Below, piece after piece: positions 1-7,854 of a stretch of DNA of 30,656 bases (positions are counted from its first letter, which is position 1; each line of letters begins with the position of its first letter). The notes below the pieces were generated by a model. It did not search any database and was not told the origin of the DNA. It saw only the letters and a program-made list of their open reading frames with translations. Both the position numbers and the translations under genes were made by a program. Origin of the DNA: an uncultured Oscillibacter sp. (GTDB lineage Bacteria > Bacillota > Clostridia > Oscillospirales > Oscillospiraceae); the NCBI GenBank assembly GCA_900542115.1, contig UQMC01000005.1, forward strand, positions 1 to 30,656, in the 5' to 3' direction.

Positions 1-51
1 GCATACGAGATGTAGCCGTGACTGGAGTTCAGACGTGTGCTCTTCCGATCT
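1..51 (+). other. Illumina P7/TruSeq adapter remnant (artefact)
   Basis: Positions 1-11 read GCATACGAGAT, the 3' part of the P7 flow-cell sequence. Positions 12-17 (GTAGCC) sit where a 6-nt index belongs and are the reverse complement of GGCTAC, TruSeq index 11. Positions 18-51 match the TruSeq read-2 primer site, ending in CTCTTCCGATCT. The rplB reading frame is intact up to base 52 and breaks here. This is library DNA left on the contig end, not biology. Confidence 0.97.
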
Positions 52-387
52 GGCCTTCAGGCCGACAGGCGCCAGAATGTAACGCTTCTCGCCATCCTCA
101 TACTCGATGAGGGCGATGTTGGCGCTGCGGTTGGGGTCATACTCCAGACGCAGCACGGTGGCAGAGCCCATCTTGTCGCGCTTGAAGTCGATGATACGAT
201 ACTTGCGCTTGTTGCCGCCGCCGCGATGACGGACGGTGATACGGCCGTAGCTGTTGCGGCCGGCGTGCTTCTTCAGGGGCTCGACCAGAGAGGCCTCGGG
301 ACGGGCCTTCTTGTCAATGCCGTCGAAACCGGAGACCGTCATCTGACGGCGGGAAGGAGTCGTCGGCTTAAAAGTTTTAATAGACAT
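52..387 (-). CDS. rplB: 50S ribosomal protein L2, N-terminal 112 residues (cut by adapter)
   Basis: Ribosomal protein L2 of the large subunit, needed for subunit association and peptidyl-transferase centre assembly. The translation begins [20 protein letters not shown] and continues with the typical L2 features [22 protein letters not shown] and RIEYDP-like strand [18 protein letters not shown]. Full L2 is about 275 residues; only 112 codons are present because the adapter begins at base 51. The start ATG at 387-385 follows a GGAGTAAAGC-type ribosome binding site and lies 17 nt after rplW, as in the standard S10 operon order. It is a contig-end truncation, not a pseudogene. Confidence 0.95.
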
Positions 388-404
388 TCTGCTTTACTCC
401 TTCC

Positions 405-698
405 TTAGACCATGCCTTCGAAGAACTCGATGGTCTTAGAATCAGCGGTCAGGGTCACATAGGCCTTTTTCCACGCACGGGTGGTGCCGGGACGGCCGGC
501 GCCCATACGCTTGGCCTTGGCCATGACGTTCAGGGTGTTGACGGAAGCGACCTTCACGCCGAAGATCTCCTCAACAGCCTTCTTGATCTCGATCTTGCCA
601 GCGGACTTTGCCACCTCGAAGACGTACTTCTTGTCGGCGGTACCGGCCATGGCGCGCTCGGTGATGATGGGACGAATGACAATATCGTAAGCGGTCAT
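405..698 (-). CDS. rplW: 50S ribosomal protein L23
   Basis: Large-subunit protein L23, which binds 23S rRNA near the polypeptide exit tunnel and docks trigger factor and SRP. The 97-residue product has the usual family length. It starts with TAYDIVIRPIITERA and contains the KYVFEVAKSAGKIEIKKAVE and GVKVASVNTLN segments characteristic of L23. Its ATG overlaps the rplD stop by one base (TAATG), so translation is probably coupled. It sits between rplD and rplB in the conserved S10 operon. Confidence 0.97.
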   Translation of the reverse strand: MTAYDIVIRPIITERAMAGTADKKYVFEVAKSAGKIEIKKAVEEIFGVKVASVNTLNVMAKAKRMGAGRPGTTRAWKKAYVTLTADSKTIEFFEGMV

Positions 699-1321
699 TA
701 TGCGTACACCTCCTCGATCTTGGCCAGAGCGTTCTGATCCACCACAAGGTACTGTGCGTTGATGATGTCATAAACGTTCAGCAGGTCGGCAGCGGTGGTC
801 ACAACGCCGGGGATATTGCGGGCGCTCTTGACCACAACAGTGTCCACCGCGGGGGTGATGACAACGGCCTTACCGTCCACATTGACAGCGGTCAGGAACT
901 TGCGGAAGTCAGCAGTCTTGATGGCGTCCATCTTAATGGAGTCGATGACCACCAGCTTGCCCTCGGCAACCTTGGCGGACAGGACGGACTTCAGCGCAAG
1001 GCGCTTGACCTTCTTGTTGAGCACATAGCTGTAATCCCGGGGCTTGGGAGCGAACACGATGCCGCCGTGGGTCCACTGGGGAGCACGGGTGCTGCCCTGA
1101 CGGGCGTGGCCGGTGCCCTTCTGGCGCCAAGGCTTTCTGCCGCCGCCGGAAACCTCGGCGCGGGTGAGGGCGCTCTGGGTGCCCTGTCTGCAATTTGCGA
1201 GGTGGTTCTTCACAACCTCATGCACAACAACGGGATTGGGCTCGATGCCAAAAATCGCGTCGCTGAGTTCCACGGTACCGACTTCTGCGCCGGCCATGTT
1301 CAAAACTTTCATGGAAGACAT
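698..1321 (-). CDS. rplD: 50S ribosomal protein L4
   Basis: Large-subunit protein L4, which lines part of the exit tunnel; in enterobacteria it also autoregulates the S10 operon. The 207-residue length is normal. It shows VLNMAGAEVGTVELSDAIFG at the N-terminus and the tunnel-loop region with GRKPWRQKGTGHARQGSTRAPQW (residues about 62-85). Two in-frame ATGs are possible (1321 and 1312); the first is kept because an AAAGGGG ribosome binding site lies about 10 nt upstream of it. The gene follows rplC by 18 nt. Confidence 0.96.
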   Translation of the reverse strand: MSSMKVLNMAGAEVGTVELSDAIFGIEPNPVVVHEVVKNHLANCRQGTQSALTRAEVSGGGRKPWRQKGTGHARQGSTRAPQWTHGGIVFAPKPRDYSYVLNKKVKRLALKSVLSAKVAEGKLVVIDSIKMDAIKTADFRKFLTAVNVDGKAVVITPAVDTVVVKSARNIPGVVTTAADLLNVYDIINAQYLVVDQNALAKIEEVYA

Positions 1322-1339
1322 TATTTAAGCACCCCTTTC

Positions 1340-2059
1340 TTACTTGTTTCTTGCGGAAGCCTTCTGCGGGTTGCGGCCGGAAGCCTTCTGCGGGTTCTTG
1401 CTGATGTCAGCGCCGGCCTGCTTGACCTTGTGGACCTTAACGGTGGACTTGATGGTCACGAGACCGCCCTTGGGGCCGGGAACGGCACCGCAGACGACCA
1501 GCATATTCAGCTCGGGATCAACCTTCACAACGGAGAGGTTCTGGACAGTCACCTGATCCACGCCCATGTGGCCGGCGCCGATCTTGCCCTTGAAGATGCG
1601 GGAAGGATCGGTAGAGGAGCCCATGGAGCCGGCGTGACGGTGAACAGGGCCGCCGCCGTGGCTGGTGGGGGTGCGCTGTGCGCCCCAGCGCTTGATAACA
1701 CCCTGATAGCCGTGGCCCTTGCTGATACCGGTGATATCAACGAAGTCGCCGGCAGCAAAGGTATCGGCCTTCACGATGTCGCCGATGTTCAGCTCGGCAG
1801 CGTTGTCAAGGTCAAATTCGCGCAGATGCTTCTTGGGAGACACGCCAGCCTTGTTCAGGTGGCCCATCTCTCCCTTGGTCAGCTTCTTCTCGGCAACATC
1901 CTCGAAGCCAAGCTGAACCGCATTGTAGCCTTCCTTTTCGGAAGTCTTCTTTTGAACGACCGTGCAGGGTCCCGCCTCAATGACGGTGACGGGGATCACG
2001 TGGCCGTTCTCGTCAAAAATCTGGGACATGCCCACTTTTTTGCCGATGATTGCCTTCAT
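1340..2059 (-). CDS. rplC: 50S ribosomal protein L3 with a repeated C-terminal tail
   Basis: Large-subunit protein L3, an early assembly protein near the peptidyl-transferase centre. It begins [19 protein letters not shown] and contains the L3 signature region [20 protein letters not shown] and the loop [30 protein letters not shown]. At 239 residues it is longer than the usual ~210. The extra length is a basic C-terminal tail ending in two 8-residue repeats, NPQKASGR and NPQKASAR, encoded by an 18-nt direct repeat at 1355-1372 and 1379-1396. The start has an AGGAGG ribosome binding site 8 nt upstream. It lies 156 nt downstream of rpsJ, an unusually long gap for this operon. Confidence 0.96.
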   Translation of the reverse strand: MKAIIGKKVGMSQIFDENGHVIPVTVIEAGPCTVVQKKTSEKEGYNAVQLGFEDVAEKKLTKGEMGHLNKAGVSPKKHLREFDLDNAAELNIGDIVKADTFAAGDFVDITGISKGHGYQGVIKRWGAQRTPTSHGGGPVHRHAGSMGSSTDPSRIFKGKIGAGHMGVDQVTVQNLSVVKVDPELNMLVVCGAVPGPKGGLVTIKSTVKVHKVKQAGADISKNPQKASGRNPQKASARNK

Positions 2060-2215
2060 GTGTATTTCCTCCTGTTAGGTTATTGGTCGGCTTAGATACG
2101 GAAGCCCGCATTGCTCTGCCGACATGACCCTGTCCGCCTCACGCAGGGACGCGGACGATTGGGTGAGCAAACATTGGAATAATGTGCGAGGGATTTGGAT
2201 TTGTGACCGCAGGGA
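2060..2215 (-). promoter_or_regulatory. rpsJ-rplC intercistronic region with two potential hairpins
   Basis: This 156-nt non-coding spacer separates rpsJ from rplC. Two inverted repeats are visible: GTCGGC/GCCGAC (2086-2091 with 2118-2123) and GTCCGC/GCGGAC (2132-2137 with 2151-2156). The first ends about 26 nt before the rplC start. Neither is followed by a U-tract, so a terminator is unlikely. A translational control or processing site is possible but unproven. Confidence 0.4.
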
Positions 2216-2527
2216 TCACAGCTTGATCTCGATCTCCACACCGGCAGGCAGCTCCAGAGCCATCAGGGCCTCCACAGTCTTGGGAGAGGAGTTGCTGATG
2301 TCGATGAGGCGCTTGTGCGTGCGGCGCTCGAACTGCTCACGGCTGTCCTTGTACTTATGAACAGCGCGAAGGATGGTGACAACCTCCTTCTTGGTGGGCA
2401 GGGGGATGGGACCGGAAACCTGAGCGCCGGTGCGCTTGGCGGTCTCCACGATCTTCTCAGCGCTCTGGTCGATGACCTGATGATCATAGGCCTTGAGGCG
2501 GATGCGGATCATTTCTTTCTGTGCCAT
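2216..2527 (-). CDS. rpsJ: 30S ribosomal protein S10
   Basis: Small-subunit protein S10, also the NusE transcription antitermination factor. The 103-residue product starting [17 protein letters not shown] has the usual length and carries the S10 signature region [30 protein letters not shown] and the C-terminal KRLIDI. An upstream in-frame TTG at 2542 is rejected as the start because it overlaps the ribosome binding site GGAGG, which lies 8 nt before the ATG at 2527. It is the first gene of the operon, behind its own promoter and a long leader. Confidence 0.97.
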   Translation of the reverse strand: MAQKEMIRIRLKAYDHQVIDQSAEKIVETAKRTGAQVSGPIPLPTKKEVVTILRAVHKYKDSREQFERRTHKRLIDISNSSPKTVEALMALELPAGVEIEIKL

Positions 2528-2546
2528 TGTTGTTTCCTCCAAATTT

Positions 2547-2579
2547 CGTAGGTTGTTGTGCGGGTCTCGACGACCTACG
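2547..2579 (-). promoter_or_regulatory. Hairpin abutting the rpsJ ribosome binding site
   Basis: CGTAGGT (2547-2553) and ACCTACG (2573-2579) form a 7-bp stem ending about 8 nt upstream of the rpsJ Shine-Dalgarno sequence. The position suits translational control of the operon by a ribosomal protein, but no specific known leader class is recognised. Confidence 0.4.
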
Positions 2580-2625
2580 GCGAGAATTTTCTGTACGCTT
2601 AACCGTGCGTATCATTCCTGCTCAT

Positions 2626-2651
2626 GAAAAATACCGGCACAGGGCCGGTAC
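2626..2651 (-). terminator. Intrinsic terminator-like hairpin inside the rpsJ leader (possible attenuator)
   Basis: On the minus strand a 7-bp GC-rich stem TACCGGC/GCCGGTA with a 5-nt loop is followed at once by TTTTT. It lies between the S10 promoter and rpsJ, about 100 nt before the gene, so full termination here would silence the operon. That is the logic of attenuation, known for the S10 leader in E. coli via L4. Use of that mechanism here is inference. Confidence 0.6.
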
Positions 2652-2803
2652 TCGTCCATGGCACGGCGATCTACGCTGCGTGCAGGACCTTCTCAGCCGC
2701 CCGATTATCGGACATACTCCCCGGAAGTTACCTCCTTGCGGAGCAATCTCCCGGTTCATCGCATTGACGCGCAAAGAGACAAGCCCATCACGCGGACCTG
2801 ATT

Positions 2804-2832
2804 ATCATACTGGATAAGGGGCGGAATGTCAA
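2804..2832 (-). promoter_or_regulatory. Sigma-A promoter of the S10 operon
   Basis: On the minus strand a perfect -35 TTGACA (2827-2832) is separated by exactly 17 bp from -10 TATGAT (2804-2809). Transcription would start near 2797, giving a leader of about 270 nt before rpsJ. The AT-rich tract upstream at about 2838-2861 could act as an UP element. Confidence 0.85.
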
Positions 2833-2937
2833 GAGCTTTTTCGGATTTTTTTATATTTTTTCGAGGAAACGCTATCCTTCCCCGCGCAAACGCACAAAAA
2901 GCGGTCAAAGCCGCCTCAAATGAGTATCGGCATCTAA

Positions 2938-2975
2938 CAGAACGGCCGGACGTTCTGTATGTTCCGGCCGTTCGA
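2938..2975 (-). terminator. Probable prfC terminator
   Basis: An 11-bp inverted repeat, GAACGGCCGGA/TCCGGCCGTTC (2940-2950 with 2963-2973), lies 30 nt downstream of the prfC stop. The following U-tract is weak (TTCTGTTAG), so termination efficiency is uncertain. Confidence 0.55.
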
Positions 2976-3004
2976 TATACCATATAATATACAGTGTTCC
3001 TGAT

Positions 3005-4585
3005 TTACACGGACAGGGAGTCCGCCAGCACCATGCCGGGATTGTGCTTGGTGAGGAAGCCGATGGACCACTCACCGTCAAAGGCCAGCAGATAGCGGTC
3101 CCGGAAATCCTGAAGCACGGCGGCGCCAGTGCACAGCACGATCTCATCGGGGTGGCAGTCCATGGATTCAATGAGCCGCAGATGGTCATAGGGCAGGCTG
3201 CTCATCCGCAGGTCCACGCCATACTCGTTTTTCATGCGATACTCAAACACATCGAATTGCAGTGTACCAACCACGCCGACAATGACCTCCTCCAGACCCG
3301 CGCCGGGAATTTTGAAGATCTGGATGGCACCCTCCTGCGCGATCTGCTCCGTGCCCTTGATGAACTGCTTGCGCTTCATGGTGTCCTTGGGGCTGACACG
3401 CATAAAATGCTCCGGCTCAAAGGTGGGGATACCGGAATAGCGGAACTTCTTGCCCGGAACGGTGATGGTATCACCGATAGAGAACAGGCCCGGATCGAAT
3501 ACGCCGATGATGTCGCCGGCGTAGGCCTCCTCCACGATCTCGCGCTCTGCCGCCATCATGGTCTGGGGCTGACTGAGCCGCAGTTTTTTGCCGGACTGGA
3601 CGTGGTAATACTCCGTGTCCCGCTCGAACTTGCCGGAGCAGATTCGCATGAACGCCAGCCGGTCCCGGTGGGCCTTGTTCATGTTGGCCTGAATTTTGAA
3701 TACGAACGCGGAGAAATCCGGGGAGAACACATCTACCTCGCCCTCATCGCTGACCCGGGGCAGCGGCGGTGTGGTCATACGGAGAAATTCCTCCAAAAAC
3801 GGCTCCACGCCGAAGGTGGTCAGGGCGGAGCCGAAGAACACCGGGGACAGCGTTCCGTTCCGCACAGCCTTCATGTCAAAGTCCCTGCCGGCACCCAGCA
3901 GCTCCACCTCGTCCCGGAGGGTAGCAGCCTTTTCCGCGCCCAGCATTTCGTCCAGCGACGGGTCCTCCAGCGCCACCTCCACGGAGTTGACCTTCTTGCC
4001 CCGGGTCTCGCCGGAGAAGAACAAGATCCGCTGCTTTTCCCTGTCATAGACGCCCTGAAACTCCTTGCCGCAGCCGATGGGCCAGTTCATAGCGTAGGTG
4101 TCGATGCCCAGTTCCCGCTCCACCTCCTCGCACAGCTCCAGAGGGTCACGGGTCTCGCGGTCCATTTTATTGATGAAGGTGAAAATAGGAATATGCCGCA
4201 GGGCGCAGACCTTGAACAGCTTCCGGGTCTGGGGCTCCACGCCCTTGGCACCGTCAATGACCATCACGGCGCTGTCGGCAGCCATCAGGGTCCGGTAGGT
4301 GTCCTCGGAGAAGTCCTGATGGCCAGGGGTATCCAGAATGTTGATGCAGAAGCCGTTATGCTGGAACTGCATGACGGAGCTGGTGACGGAAATGCCGCGC
4401 TGCTTTTCGATCTCCATCCAGTCGGAGGTGGCGGCCTTGGCCCGCTTGCCCTTGACCTCGCCGGCCTGTGCGATAGCACCGCCGTAGAGCAGGAATTTTT
4501 CCGTCAGTGTGGTCTTACCGGCGTCCGGGTGAGAAATGATAGCGAAAGTCCGCCGCCGGGAAATTTCTTCTTCTAAATTTGCCAT
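3005..4585 (-). CDS. prfC: Peptide chain release factor 3
   Basis: GTPase that recycles RF1/RF2 from the ribosome after termination. The 526-residue length matches the RF3 family. The G domain has the P-loop ISHPDAGKTTL (about residues 17-27), DTPGHQDFS (G3) and NKMDR (G4). The RF3-specific core follows, with RYSGIPTFEPEHF and GVVGTLQFDVFEYRMKNEYGV. The ATG at 4585 is chosen over an upstream in-frame ATG at 4654 because CAGGAGGCCGAAC places a perfect ribosome binding site 6 nt before it and family members begin near MANLEEEISRRRTFAIISHPDAGKT. It is monocistronic, with its own promoter upstream. Confidence 0.96.
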   Translation of the reverse strand: MANLEEEISRRRTFAIISHPDAGKTTLTEKFLLYGGAIAQAGEVKGKRAKAATSDWMEIEKQRGISVTSSVMQFQHNGFCINILDTPGHQDFSEDTYRTLMAADSAVMVIDGAKGVEPQTRKLFKVCALRHIPIFTFINKMDRETRDPLELCEEVERELGIDTYAMNWPIGCGKEFQGVYDREKQRILFFSGETRGKKVNSVEVALEDPSLDEMLGAEKAATLRDEVELLGAGRDFDMKAVRNGTLSPVFFGSALTTFGVEPFLEEFLRMTTPPLPRVSDEGEVDVFSPDFSAFVFKIQANMNKAHRDRLAFMRICSGKFERDTEYYHVQSGKKLRLSQPQTMMAAEREIVEEAYAGDIIGVFDPGLFSIGDTITVPGKKFRYSGIPTFEPEHFMRVSPKDTMKRKQFIKGTEQIAQEGAIQIFKIPGAGLEEVIVGVVGTLQFDVFEYRMKNEYGVDLRMSSLPYDHLRLIESMDCHPDEIVLCTGAAVLQDFRDRYLLAFDGEWSIGFLTKHNPGMVLADSLSV

Positions 4586-4625
4586 GTTCGGCCTCCTGTG
4601 TATCAGAGGATAGATAGACTTTATA

Positions 4626-4654
4626 ACTTTACCATAGAGCCGGCTGGTTTGCAA
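4626..4654 (-). promoter_or_regulatory. Promoter of prfC
   Basis: On the minus strand TTGCAA (4649-4654) and TAAAGT (4626-4631) are separated by 17 bp, about 40 bp upstream of the prfC start. Both hexamers match the sigma-A consensus at 4-5 of 6 positions. Confidence 0.6.
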
Positions 4655-4739
4655 GAGCTCCGTTTGATTCTCCCTTGAAAGGCGGCGGGGTTTATGGTAC
4701 GTTTATAAGAGTTAATATATCCCGCAAAGGGGGCGCACT

Positions 4740-5474
4740 ATGAAACCAAATCGCTCCGGCACGCTGGATACCCTGCGGGGGCTGACGCTGCTGAGCATGA
4801 TGGCCTATCACGGCTGCTGGGACCTTGTTTATCTCCGGGGACTGCCGTGGAGTTGGTATCACGGCTTCTGGGCCTATGTCTGGCAGCAGAGCATCTGCTG
4901 CACGTTTATCCTGCTGTCCGGCTACTGCTGGCAGATGGGGCGCCATCCGCTGCGCCGGGGGCTGATGAGCTTCGGCGGCGGGCTGGCCGTGTCCCTTGTT
5001 ACGGCGCTGGCGATGCCGGAGGACCCGGTGCGCTTCGGCGTGCTGACATTTCTGGGAACAGCAATGCTGCTGACCGTGCCGCTGCGGCGGTGGCTGGACC
5101 GCGTTCCGCCCCGGCTGGGGCTGGCCGGTGCGTTCGGCCTGTTTCTGCTGGTGCGGAACATCAATGACGGGTTTCTCGGCTTTGCCGGGGTTCCGATACT
5201 TATGCTGCCTCGGAGCTGGTACGCAAATCTTTTCACGGCGGGGCTGGGCTTTCCCGGCCCGGGCTTCGTGTCCTCGGACTATTTTTCCCTGCTGCCGTGG
5301 CTGCTGCTGTTCTGGACCGGGTATTTTCTCTACCGGCTGCGGCCCGCAGAGCCGCTGCTGCCGGATATCCGCCTCCCCGGCTTTTCCGCCATGGGGCGGC
5401 ATTCCCTGCTCATCTATCTTCTACACCAGCCGGTGCTCTATGCCCTGCTGGTGCTACTGCCCACATTTTTATAA
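4740..5474 (+). CDS. HGSNAT/DUF1624-type multipass membrane acyltransferase-like protein
   Basis: A 244-residue integral membrane protein of the heparan-alpha-glucosaminide N-acetyltransferase catalytic-domain family (DUF1624). These proteins are predicted to move acyl groups across or at the membrane; the bacterial substrate is unknown. Visible features are the N-terminal TLRGLTLLSMMAYHGCWDL, with the Arg-Gly and His of the family, six or seven hydrophobic segments, and the C-terminal LLIYLLHQPVLYALLVLL helix typical of membrane acyltransferases. The start has an AAGGGGG ribosome binding site about 9 nt upstream. Its stop overlaps the next gene's ribosome binding site, so the two are probably co-transcribed. 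Confidence 0.85.
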   Translation: MKPNRSGTLDTLRGLTLLSMMAYHGCWDLVYLRGLPWSWYHGFWAYVWQQSICCTFILLSGYCWQMGRHPLRRGLMSFGGGLAVSLVTALAMPEDPVRFGVLTFLGTAMLLTVPLRRWLDRVPPRLGLAGAFGLFLLVRNINDGFLGFAGVPILMLPRSWYANLFTAGLGFPGPGFVSSDYFSLLPWLLLFWTGYFLYRLRPAEPLLPDIRLPGFSAMGRHSLLIYLLHQPVLYALLVLLPTFL

Positions 5475-5486
5475 GGAGGAATTTCC

Positions 5487-6089
5487 ATGTCCCAGCAGTT
5501 GATTCTTGCCATTGGCCGGGAATCCGGCAGCGGCGGGCTGGATATTGCCCGTCTTCTTGCGGAGCGGTTCGGCCTGCCCCTGTACGATAAAAATATTTTG
5601 CAGACCGCCGCACAGGAGCGGGGCGTCAGCCCGGAAAAGCTGACGCGCTACGATGAGCAGCCCCGCTCTCCCCTGTTCTACCGCTCTGTCCGGGGCTACA
5701 GCAATGCGCCGGAGGACGCTGTGGCGCAGTTACAGTTCCGGCTGCTGCGGGAGCACGCCGAGGCTGGGGAGTCCTTTGTGGTACTGGGGCGGTGCGCCGA
5801 GGAGGTCCTTGCCGACCGGCCCGGCCTCGTGTCCGTTTTCATCCGGGCGGACCTGCCGTTCCGGATAAGCCGCACGCCCTTGCCGGAGGCGGAGGCTATA
5901 GAGTTCATCAAAAAGCAGGACCGGCAGCGGCGGGTCTATCATGACCAGCACTGCAAGGGGGATTGGGGCAGCGCGGAGTGCTATGATCTGGTCATTAACA
6001 GCGCGCGGCTGGGAATCCCCGCCACGGCGGAGGTGCTGGCCCAATACGTTCTGGCCCGGGCCGGAAGATACGAGGCCGCCGCAGTCTGA
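5487..6089 (+). CDS. Cytidylate kinase-like P-loop protein
   Basis: A 200-residue P-loop NTPase of the Cytidylate_kin2 family, a group of Firmicutes paralogues of CMP kinase whose substrate is unassigned. It opens QLILAIGRESGSGGLDIARLLAERFGLPLYDK: the glycine-rich loop is at residues 10-17 and the following helix and YDK are typical of the family. The C-terminal part has the characteristic GDWGSAECYDLVINSARLGI. A strong AAGGAGG site lies 7 nt before the ATG, 12 nt after the membrane protein gene. The canonical cmk is a separate gene, so this should not be named cmk. Confidence 0.85.
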   Translation: MSQQLILAIGRESGSGGLDIARLLAERFGLPLYDKNILQTAAQERGVSPEKLTRYDEQPRSPLFYRSVRGYSNAPEDAVAQLQFRLLREHAEAGESFVVLGRCAEEVLADRPGLVSVFIRADLPFRISRTPLPEAEAIEFIKKQDRQRRVYHDQHCKGDWGSAECYDLVINSARLGIPATAEVLAQYVLARAGRYEAAAV

Positions 6090-6107
6090 GCTTTATTCTT
6101 AATAAAA

Positions 6108-6133
6108 AAGCGCCGCCCTACCGGGCGGTGCTT
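6108..6133. terminator. Convergent terminator
   Basis: A 10-bp stem AGCGCCGCCC/GGGCGGTGCT (6109-6118 with 6123-6132, one G.T pair) lies between the plus-strand kinase-like gene and the minus-strand DUF6512 gene. On the minus strand it is followed by TTTTTTATT, a strong U-tract; on the plus strand the tail is weaker. Confidence 0.85.
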
Positions 6134-6140
6134 TCCACGT

Positions 6141-6668
6141 TTATGCGATGCCGTACTGGCCCGTCACCGGGTCGAGGAACAAGCCGATATGCGGCGGGCG
6201 GAACGTCCACCACACGAATAAAAACGCCAGCAGCCACAGCCACAGCGCCCCCGCTGTCTGGAGCCACGGCGCCCGGAAATGCCCGCTGCGGCGCAGGCGG
6301 CTGTCCAGCCCAAAGAGCGCGGCGTCCGCCGCATAGAAAATGAGGATATTCACCCAGTCCACGGTTCGCCCCAGCACGCCGGAATACGTATAGAACAGCG
6401 CCGGAATCGCCACAAGGCCCGCCGTGGTGCTCACTGCCCGGGCGGCCAGCAAGCCGCTCTCCCACCGCAGACAAAGCTGAACGGCCGTGAACAGCAGCAC
6501 CGGGAAGAACAGCAGCTTCATGTGCTCCCATGTGGATTCGTTCACCGCGCAGAAGGCCCCCACCGGCAGGCTTTTCCCGCTCCAATCGTAGGCAAAATGG
6601 CCCAGTGTTCCCAACACCGCCGCCGTGAAAAAGCCCGCCCATGTCCAGATGTCAAACCGTTTCCGCAT
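6141..6668 (-). CDS. DUF6512-type multipass membrane protein
   Basis: A 175-residue membrane protein with five or six hydrophobic helices and no known function; it resembles the DUF6512 family of Firmicutes. The conserved-looking N-terminal region is GTLGHFAYDWSGKS followed by AFCAVNESTWEHMKLLFFPVLLF, where polar residues within a membrane segment (NESTWEH) suggest a functional site. A GGGAGG ribosome binding site lies 5 nt before the ATG. It is downstream of azlD but separated by a strong terminator, so it depends on read-through or a promoter not recognised here. Confidence 0.7.
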   Translation of the reverse strand: MRKRFDIWTWAGFFTAAVLGTLGHFAYDWSGKSLPVGAFCAVNESTWEHMKLLFFPVLLFTAVQLCLRWESGLLAARAVSTTAGLVAIPALFYTYSGVLGRTVDWVNILIFYAADAALFGLDSRLRRSGHFRAPWLQTAGALWLWLLAFLFVWWTFRPPHIGLFLDPVTGQYGIA

Positions 6669-6682
6669 AGCCGCCTCCCGGA

Positions 6683-6720
6683 AGAAAAATAGAAGCGCAG
6701 GCCGGGCCTGCGCTTCTATT
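6683..6720 (-). terminator. azlCD terminator
   Basis: A perfect 16-bp stem (6688-6703 with 6705-6720) centred on base 6704 lies 19 nt past the azlD stop. On the minus strand it is followed by TTTTTCTTC. Confidence 0.9.
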
Positions 6721-6739
6721 CTATGCGGCTTTGTCCGCC

Positions 6740-7075
6740 TTATGCGAAAACAAGCTGCACCAGCAGCATATAGACCGCCGTGCCGCCGGCAATGGACGCC
6801 AGCACGTTCCGTTTCCAGCTATGGAGCAGCACCACCACTGCCGCGGCGATGAGTTCCGGGAGACCGTGGGTGCCGGAAAGCCAGTGAACGCCCTTAAAGC
6901 AGTAGACCACCAGCAGGCCCATCATGGCGGGCGGCAGCACCTTTCCAAGATACGCCACCACGGCGGGCGGCTCCTTTTGCTCCGGGAACAGCACAAAGGG
7001 CAGCCAGCGGGTCATCTGCGTCCCAAGAGAAACCACCAGAATGATGATGAGCGCCTGTACATTTGTCAATCGCAC
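6740..7075 (-). CDS. azlD: Branched-chain amino acid exporter small subunit AzlD
   Basis: Small membrane subunit of the AzlCD exporter, which in other bacteria exports branched-chain amino acids and their analogues. The 111-residue product has four hydrophobic segments and the family features [20 protein letters not shown] near the N-terminus and [18 protein letters not shown]. The start is assigned to a GTG at 7075-7073, which has GGAGGGAGG about 7 nt upstream and gives the normal AzlD length; a longer frame upstream overlaps azlC. The GTG lies inside the end of azlC (10-bp overlap), so the subunits are translationally coupled. Confidence 0.9.
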   Translation of the reverse strand: MRLTNVQALIIILVVSLGTQMTRWLPFVLFPEQKEPPAVVAYLGKVLPPAMMGLLVVYCFKGVHWLSGTHGLPELIAAAVVVLLHSWKRNVLASIAGGTAVYMLLVQLVFA

Positions 7076-7779
7076 AGCTTGTTCCTCCCTCCCAGCAAAA
7101 CAGCCAAAATCAGCACCATAGCGGGAATGACCAGCCGGTCCGCCCCTACCACGGCAAGGCTCACTGCCGTGCAGCCAAGGCCGATGAGCGCCGCCGGACG
7201 GTTTTCCCTTTTCCGCCATTGCTCCAAAAACAGCACGATAAACAGTGCGGTCAGGGCAAAGTCCAACCCAGTGGTGTCAAAGGGCAGCAGACCGCCGATC
7301 AATGCTCCCAAAACGGAGCCCACCTGCCAATAAAGGTAATCCAGCAGGGATATCCAGAAATAGAAATCCCGGCGGGTCACACCGTCAGGCGGCTCCAGCG
7401 TGGATACAAGGGAAAACGTCTCGTCCGTCAGGGAAAAAATCAAAAATGGCCGCGCCCAGCCGGTGCCCCGGTACTTTTCCAGCATGGAAAGGCCATAAAA
7501 AGCGTGGCGGGCGTTGATCATCAGCGCCATCAGCAGCGCCTGCACCGGGTCAAAGCCCGCGGTCAGCAATGAGACCGCGACAAATTCCATGCTCCCGGCG
7601 TAGCACAGCAGACTCAGCAGCAGCGCCCAGAAAACGCCGTAGCCCGCGTTGGCCATCAGCAGTCCGTAGGCCATACCGATACAGAGGTACCCTGTAAGCA
7701 CCGGGATCGTGGCGGGAAACGCCGCCCGCAGCGCCGCGGCATGGTGCGGCTGCTTGATAGGCTTCACTTCAACTTCCAT
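7066..7779 (-). CDS. azlC: Branched-chain amino acid exporter large subunit AzlC
   Basis: Large subunit of the AzlCD exporter (LIV-E family). The 237 residues include several membrane helices with the family motifs [40 protein letters not shown] and [18 protein letters not shown], the last being the classic AzlC NxRHxxYG region. [11 protein letters not shown] segment, also conserved, follows. It has its own promoter and is the first gene of the azlC-azlD pair. Confidence 0.93.
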   Translation of the reverse strand: MEVEVKPIKQPHHAAALRAAFPATIPVLTGYLCIGMAYGLLMANAGYGVFWALLLSLLCYAGSMEFVAVSLLTAGFDPVQALLMALMINARHAFYGLSMLEKYRGTGWARPFLIFSLTDETFSLVSTLEPPDGVTRRDFYFWISLLDYLYWQVGSVLGALIGGLLPFDTTGLDFALTALFIVLFLEQWRKRENRPAALIGLGCTAVSLAVVGADRLVIPAMVLILAVLLGGRNKLCD

Positions 7780-7809
7780 TTTGTTCCGTCCTGTTTTGTT
7801 TTTACTGAG

Positions 7810-7838
7810 ATTTTACGCGATGCAAAGCGCCGCGTCAA
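7810..7838 (-). promoter_or_regulatory. Promoter of azlCD
   Basis: On the minus strand TTGACG (7833-7838) and TAAAAT (7810-7815) are separated by 17 bp, about 30 bp upstream of azlC. Confidence 0.75.
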
Positions 7839-7854
7839 GTCGCCGAAAGCCATA

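Noticed and set aside
3044..4576. A 510-codon plus-strand open frame opposite prfC
   Set aside because: Antisense shadow of RF3; the minus-strand product has all GTPase motifs.
4675..4709. Promoter for the DUF1624 gene from TTGAAA (4675-4680) and TATAAG (4704-4709)
   Set aside because: The 23-bp spacing is too long, and other -10 candidates at correct spacing match the consensus poorly.
4692..5402. A 236-codon minus-strand frame opposite the DUF1624 gene
   Set aside because: Gln/Pro/His-rich shadow sequence without a ribosome binding site; the plus frame encodes a convincing membrane protein.
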